NCBI GenBank assembly: GCA_023078555.1
Contig: CM041197.1
Span: 4,547,810-4,611,809, forward strand
From: Ulva prolifera
Lineage: Eukaryota; Chlorophyta; Ulvophyceae; Ulvales; Ulvaceae
DNA: 64,000 nt
Reading direction: 5' to 3'
The translations under genes and the position numbers were made by a program. Below the pieces are notes generated by a model, which made no database searches, was not told the DNA's origin, and was given only the letters and a program-made list of their open reading frames with translations. Positions 58,701-64,000 of the stretch are shown here, in pieces. Every line of letters starts with the position of its first letter. The stretch's first letter is position 1.

Positions 58701-61700
58701 CATCGCTGCGGCTGCTGTTGCTACTGCCCATCGAACATGGGCATGCTGACGCTGGTGGGTGCGATCGTGGGTCGGCGGAGGTGGGCTGAGGTTTGAAAGG
58801 GTTTTGGCCGTGTCGGCAGCTCGCTCGCATGGGTGTGACTCCCGCCCGCACGCCGACCACGGCCGTCTCAGCTTGGGCTGCCCGCCAGCTCCGGAGCGAA
58901 TTTGCTGCATGGGCGCTCTCAACCCCCCGGCCCTGCTGCACAAGCCGCATGAGCCGCTCGTGTCTTCCGCATGAGGCGCACAGGCCGCTCCTGAGTGCTG
59001 TGTGAACAATCCGTGAGCCTCATCCTGTGCCGGCGCCTGCCGCAGGCGCCAAAGGAGGTTGCGGCGCTGGACAAGCTGCCGCTGTCAGACACCACCGTCC
59101 TCGCCGCGACCTCCGGCGTCGCCGCACTCAAGCGCAAGATGGACTCGCTCAGCGCCGCGATCGAAGCGGGCGCGGAGGGGCCGGGCCTGCGGCGCGAGGT
59201 GATGGAGATGCGGGCTGTCACCGAGTTCAAGGGCCAGCTGCAGGCCCTCTCGGCCGCGTTTGTGCAGCGCGCCGCAAAGCACCTCTGCTCCGTCGTCCGC
59301 AACATGGAGGTCTTCTCGTACAAGCCGCAGGTGGTGCGCACCCGATGCATGGCGCCCATGCATACCATACCATGGCGCTGTGAGCTGCGACGCGCTCACA
59401 GCTTGTGGGATGGCCGTGGTTGTGCCTGCTGCGTTCAGGAAGGGAGTGTCGGTGTGTCGGTTTCCAGCAGTGTAGTCAATGTCCGCGGTGTGGTGGGATC
59501 GTCAAGACAGAGTGAAGGGTGCGGTGCCCACGCAACCACGCAGCTGGCTGGCCTGTGTGCGGAGCAAGATCACCAGGCCGCGCCTGAAGGATGCGAGGGG
59601 TGCGTGTGTGTGCAGGCGCTGGCGCAGCAGCCGGCGGTGCTGACGTACGTGCCGCTGCTGCACGCGCTGCAGCAGGTGCCGGGCGGCGCGGAGGCGCTCA
59701 AGGACGTGCGGCACGAGTGCACCGGCGCCGTGGCCTCGTCGATCGCGAAGCTGCTGTCGACTCGCGCCGCGGACACGGAGCGCCGCGTCGCTGCTGCCTG
59801 CGACGCCCCCGGTGCGCGCCCCGCCCATGTGCCTCTGTGAACCCCATGCGTGTTGACACGCCCCGATGGTGACAGCCGAGGCGCCGGCTGCGCCTGCGTA
59901 GCTCGCGTAGCGTCTATGGGGCATGGGAGGTTGCCACGCCGTGTAGTCCGTCCTGGAGTAGCAGAGCGCCAGGCGCACTGGTCCGAGCTTGTGTTATTTG
60001 TTTGATACTAAACAATCTGCTTTGGGGTGACGGCGGGTCCAAGCAACCAAGTCGGGCGCAGTATGCGTGTCCGCTCATGCAGCATGCGTGTCCGCTCACG
60101 CAGCATGCGTGTCCGCTGACGCACATGCTCCGCCGTCACCCTTGGAGAGTATCCAGCGCCGCAACAGCACGGTGGGGCCTAGCGTTACACCGGGGGCCCT
60201 CAGACACCATAGCCGCTTGGATGGCTTGATATGAGAATGTGCCCATGCATGCGCACAGCGTCGACCACTACACCCCCCCGCATGCAGACAAGGCCGCCGC
60301 GTACAAGCCGGCCGCACAGCTACTCCAGGAGGTCCTCCCGCCGATCGCGCACGCGCTCATGTTCACCGCGGACGCGCTCGCGCTGCGCTCCCCGGCCGCC
60401 CCCGGATCCGCCGCAGCCTCCGCGCACGGCCGCCGCCCCTCCATTGTCGAGGTCTCCCTCTCGCGGCGCAGCTCCTCCGCCTCCGCCTCTGGCCAGCCCT
60501 CGGTGTCTGTGGAGCAGGTGATGCAGGCGCGGGAGCCGCTGGACGAGCACGGCGCCGCGGTGCTGGCCCGGGTGACGGCCGGGGGTGTGCGGGAGCCGCT
60601 GCGGCGGCTGGTGCGGGCGGCTGCGGCGCGGACGTACGTGCCGCTGGTGCCGCTGTTCGCGATCATCGCGGGCTGGCGGAAGCACCTGTCGCAGTTCCCG
60701 GCGGTGGCGCCGCTCAACGCGGAGCTCAAGGAGGTGCCGCACCCCTCCTTGCACAGTGTAGATCTGATTCCGTGTTGGTGCGCAGAGATCCATACTCTGG
60801 CGTGGTCCTTTCCGGACAGGTTTTGACACTGCCACTCGCTGTCGAAGAATGCTGCCTGGGCATGGGCCCGTCCATGGTGCATGGCCGGGACACGTGTGCT
60901 GTCCGGTTATTTGGATGCAGGGTTGCAAACACCCACAACGCATGCGCCATGGTGCACAGTCACGGGCGCCGGCAGCAGCATCGAGGCACAGTGACACCTG
61001 CGTTTTGTTCAAAGAGGGTAGCCTGGGTGTTGCGCTCATCGCAGGAACAGCTGTACTCAGGCGCTGCGCCATGCATACATACACGCACAGCGAGTAGGTT
61101 TGCGAGTGGATCCCGAGAACCGGCTTCATTCCCGGCCGCTGTCCTTCATAACTACATACACCGCGACGTGGGGCGGGACGCGCAGGTGCTGGTGGAGGTG
61201 ACGGGGCAGCTCGAGCGGCACCAGGAGGCGCTCGTGGCCGCCGCGGAGAAGCAGGAGGTGCCGCGGGGGGCCTTCACGAGCGACGGCAAGGGTGTCAAGG
61301 CGCTGGGCGTGCTGCCGCAGACGGAGGGCCTCGCGGCCAACGCCGCCGACCTCGCCGCCATGCTCGGCGCCGGCATCGCCGCGCTACGGTGGTGGATGCC
61401 GTGGGGCGCGGAGGTGCGGCACCGCCGACTTATGCGTGGCAGGGCTGCTCTGTGCTTGCACGCGGCGAGGCCTGTATGGACCATTGTGGTGTGTTGAGTG
61501 TATTGCCACTGTGCCGAGGTGCGCTTGCTGCTTTGAGCATACAAGGCGCACGAGCACAGGCGATTGCGTGCCCGGCGCCCATGGCGCGTGCGTGCAACGG
61601 CGTGCTGCTGCTGCTGCCGCCACTGGGGCGGTGATCAAGCGGCTGCGTACGTGTTCGGACGCCGTTCCGGACCAGGTCGACCCGATCAGCACATGATCAG

Positions 61701-62724
61701 TGGGCCAAGCCTGCTTGTGACGAACAGTCTACAGCGACTTCTCCTCGGATTCAGTTGTTTAGATTCCACTCCGGCGTTCTGCCGAGCCGTGGCCCATGCC
61801 GACAAGGGGAGCGTCTGCAAGGAGCTGTGCGGCGTGCAGGAGGACGTCGCGCGCAGCGAGTCGCTCGTGCGGAAGGCCCTCGAGCCCATCGGCCGCATCG
61901 TGCCTGTGGTGTACGCCGCCGTCAGCGCGAGCATCGCGAAGCTCGCCGCCGGCGACGCGAAGCACGGCCCGCGCCTCGTGCTCGAGAACCTCGCGGCGCT
62001 GCAGCCGCCGGTGGACGCGCTCGCGGCGGCCGCGCCCGACGTGCGCGCTCTCGCCGGTGACCTCCGCAGCAGCCTCGAGCGCGCCCGCGACCAGGTCGTC
62101 GAGGAGCAGCTGCAGGCCTGCAAGCTCTGGCCGCTGCTCTCGTTCGCGGGCCGCCTGCACGTTCTGCTGCGCGAGGTCGCGCCCGCCGAAGTCCAGTTTC
62201 AGGTGCGCGCTGCGTGCTATGTGCTATGTGCTGTGCTGCGTGCTGTGATGTTTTCTGTGTTACGCCTCGCGGTCTGTGGTTTGCGCGCGCCATGCGTGCT
62301 GTGCTGCGCGCTGTGGCGACGACACAATTGCGAGGGTGCTCCAGCGATTACATGCATGGGGCCGTGGCCTCGGTGCACAGAGGCGCAACCTCACGTGCGT
62401 ACCCGCGGGCTGTCAGTGACCCCGGCACCGCGGCTGACCTGGGCCGTGGCGGTGCAGCAAGGCTACTCGCAGGCGTCGGTCGTGTCGACGGTCGAGACGG
62501 GGTACGCCGGCATCGACCGCAAAGTGGCTGCGGTGTCGGCGCGCATCAAGAAGCACCTCTCGGCGAACCCAGCGCTGCTGCGCCTCGTGTGGGCCGCCGT
62601 CGAGGCGTCGCTGCGGCGCACGCTGACTCAGCTCGAGGCCGACCTCACGGCGTGCTACGGCGACGTGCACGTCACGATGACGTGGCTCGGCGTCGAGGCG
62701 CTGCTCAAGCAGAGCGCGCCGTGA
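55713..62724 (+). CDS. SEC3: Exocyst complex component Sec3 (EXOC1)
   Basis: Subunit of the octameric exocyst that tethers secretory vesicles to the plasma membrane. Eleven exons join in phase: 55713-55826, 55991-56170, 56555-56894, 57471-57700, 58313-58603, 59046-59330, 59616-59836, 60259-60733, 61186-61388, 61755-62202, 62458-62724, about 1017 aa. Exons 1-4 encode the Sec3 PH-like membrane-binding region (ESLRILVITVDKTIAPPKS, PLSLSVLKSIHLVDP, then ALFGLDRSLINAWA). Exon 5 carries the family signature DDIGSIEARNNSLETQ in a helical stretch. Exon 9 has the GVLPQTEGLA block, exon 10 LVLENLAALQPPVDALAA, exon 11 IDRKVAAVSARIKKHLS. The end of exon 7 is the least certain junction (GT at 59812 gives the wrong phase, 59837 the right one). 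Intron 4 ends after a long C run, and intron 8 contains a mobile-element relic. It is divergent from the oxidase gene. Confidence 0.9.
58265..58290. repeat. Poly-C tract before the exon 5 acceptor of Sec3
   Basis: About 26 C lie some 22 bases upstream of the AG at 58311-58312. It may serve as the polypyrimidine tract. Confidence 0.9.
60063..60124 (+). repeat. Three-copy 20-bp repeat in Sec3 intron 7
   Basis: GCATGCGTGTCCGCTCACGC-like units are repeated three times with small changes. Confidence 0.8.
61098..61163 (+). repeat. Mobile-element end in Sec3 intron 8
   Basis: TTCCCGGCCGCTGTCCTTCA and flanking bases match the outer end of the inverted-repeat arm at 45340-45380 (TGCCCGGCCTCTGTCCTTTG). 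It lies about 20-90 bases upstream of exon 9, so this element end is in use near a splice acceptor. Confidence 0.5.
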
Positions 62725-64000
62725 GGTGCTACGTGGATGTGCCGGGCCGGGACTGCGGGCTGCAGGGCCTCGGCTGCATGCATGGTCCGCTGTCTCATCA
62801 CACCTCATCATGCCGCGCCAGGTCTGCTGGGCTCTGACATCAGCTGCGTGTGCTGCGTAGCGTATGGAGGCACACGTGCGGCACAGGCCTGTGTCAGAGT
62901 CAAGGGTGCGGGTGGTCATGCTGGTGGGGTTCCGCAGCAGGAGGTGCCATTCGCTGGGCACCATGATCTGGGTGATGCACAGCCTGTGCGGGTGCAGGGG
63001 TGCTGGGTCGTCGGGCCGGATCGCATAGCACAACACATTTAGGTCTAGTTCTCTGGTGAACGCGCTGGTAATGCTGCAATTCGACTAAAAACCGGGCTGC
63101 AGGCGCCCCCCAGCTCCGATCTTCCCGCATGCTCGCAGCATTCTGCTCGGGGCTCAAGCTGACGTGCCGGGAGGCGTGGTGTTGGGTGCGGTTGTCCAGT
63201 CTGTGGGCGGTGTTAGGTGTCCCCAGACCTGAATGATTGGGGCATGCCCTGCCGAGGCTGTGGCAGCAACACAGCTCCAACAGCAGCATTGATGCAGCTT
63301 CCTCACTGCAGTACTGTCCAACCTGTTGCAGTGGCTCCTGTACAGAGTCCAGTGTATCCTTGCAGATTATCCGTGTTCCTCGCCCACTGATGATGTGGGT
63401 TGATGCTGAAAGGCCGTGTACATGTCGAACAGACGTGCATCACTCATACATCTGTACCCATCAGAATCGATTCATCATGATCAGGATCACAGCTTTCCTG
63501 TGTTACTAGGACAAAGTAAGCAAGGCAGGTAACACCGCACACCAGGCAACAAGCCAAGCCACAAGCCAAGCCGCACGCCAAGCCACCACACGCAGCACAC
63601 AACACACCCATGCAAAGGCAGCACCCGCGCCGGCTAAAGCCACACAGCCCCACACACACACACACAGATTTCCGGTGTTGGGGCATGTGGTGGTGCCCAG
63701 CCTTGAGGTTCACTGGCAGCAGAGTCCAAGCATTGCCGGTACAGCAGTCCCGGCCATACATAGGGACAAGCTTGCGCAAACCTTGATCAAGTAATCACTG
63801 GATTCAATGTGTCTTTCATGTGCATGCTGATCTGTTGGATGGTTATGTGAGCTGCAACCAGGGACCTCGGGCGCATGTTTGAGCACCATGTTTACACCAG
63901 TACTGGAGTGGTCACGAATATGATTCCTGCTGTGCTTGTGTGGCTGTGCTTGTGGCTGTGCTTGTGTGGTCGCGAAAATGATTCCTGCTGGGCCACCTGC
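62725..64000. other. Intergenic downstream of Sec3, no gene recognised
   Basis: It contains a TTACAAGGACA-family end at 63500 (TGTTACTAGGACAAAG) followed by a run of CAAGCCAAGCC units (63540-63600), a short (CA)n tract at about 63653-63665 and a duplicated GATTCCTGCTG segment at 63920-63990. No gene is supported. Confidence 0.5.

Overview
The window is nuclear DNA of a eukaryote. Every gene I could assemble with confidence is split by spliceosomal introns, exon phases match across junctions, introns are hundreds of bases long, and intergenic DNA is rich in simple repeats and mobile-element debris. Strong GC-rich coding sequence, donors that are mostly GTGNG, some GC donors and long G/C homopolymers inside introns suggest a unicellular alga or other protist (haptophyte-like, for example), but the sequence alone does not fix the lineage.

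Layout. 1-5.7 kb: no gene recognised; a cluster of short repeats that share a TTACAAGGACA end. 5.8-36.3 kb: five complete tandem copies (A-E, all on the minus strand) of a seven-exon aldo/keto reductase gene of the Tas-like family. Copies B, C and D are recent duplicates, A and E are older. Copy C carries a 1.4-kb inverted-terminal-repeat transposon in intron 2, and C shares an apparently identical 827-bp tract with D. A small minus-strand zinc-binding gene lies between B and C (16.3-16.8 kb). 36.4-39.4 kb: an inverted-repeat-flanked segment holding a 183-bp in-frame tandem repeat and perfect palindromes. 40.0-42.4 kb (+): a lysophospholipid acyltransferase (PlsC/LPCAT type). 43.0-43.4 kb (+): a selenoprotein K homologue with Cys in place of Sec. 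45.1-46.2 kb: an inverted repeat around a (TA)n tract. 49.1-51.1 kb (-): an incompletely resolved Cys-rich secreted protein. 52.6-55.3 kb (-): an FMN-dependent 2-hydroxyacid oxidase with a large insertion. 55.7-62.7 kb (+): the exocyst subunit Sec3 in 11 exons, divergent from the oxidase.

The genes do not form one pathway. The reductase array is a local amplification of a redox enzyme. The acyltransferase, SelK and Sec3 are endomembrane or lipid housekeeping genes, and the oxidase is a flavoenzyme of hydroxyacid metabolism. The points most worth following up are the reductase array (its non-canonical intron 3, mosaic copy C and GC donors), the inverted-repeat element with the 183-bp coding-like repeat, and the insertion in the oxidase barrel. 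I found no convincing new defence or biosynthetic system.
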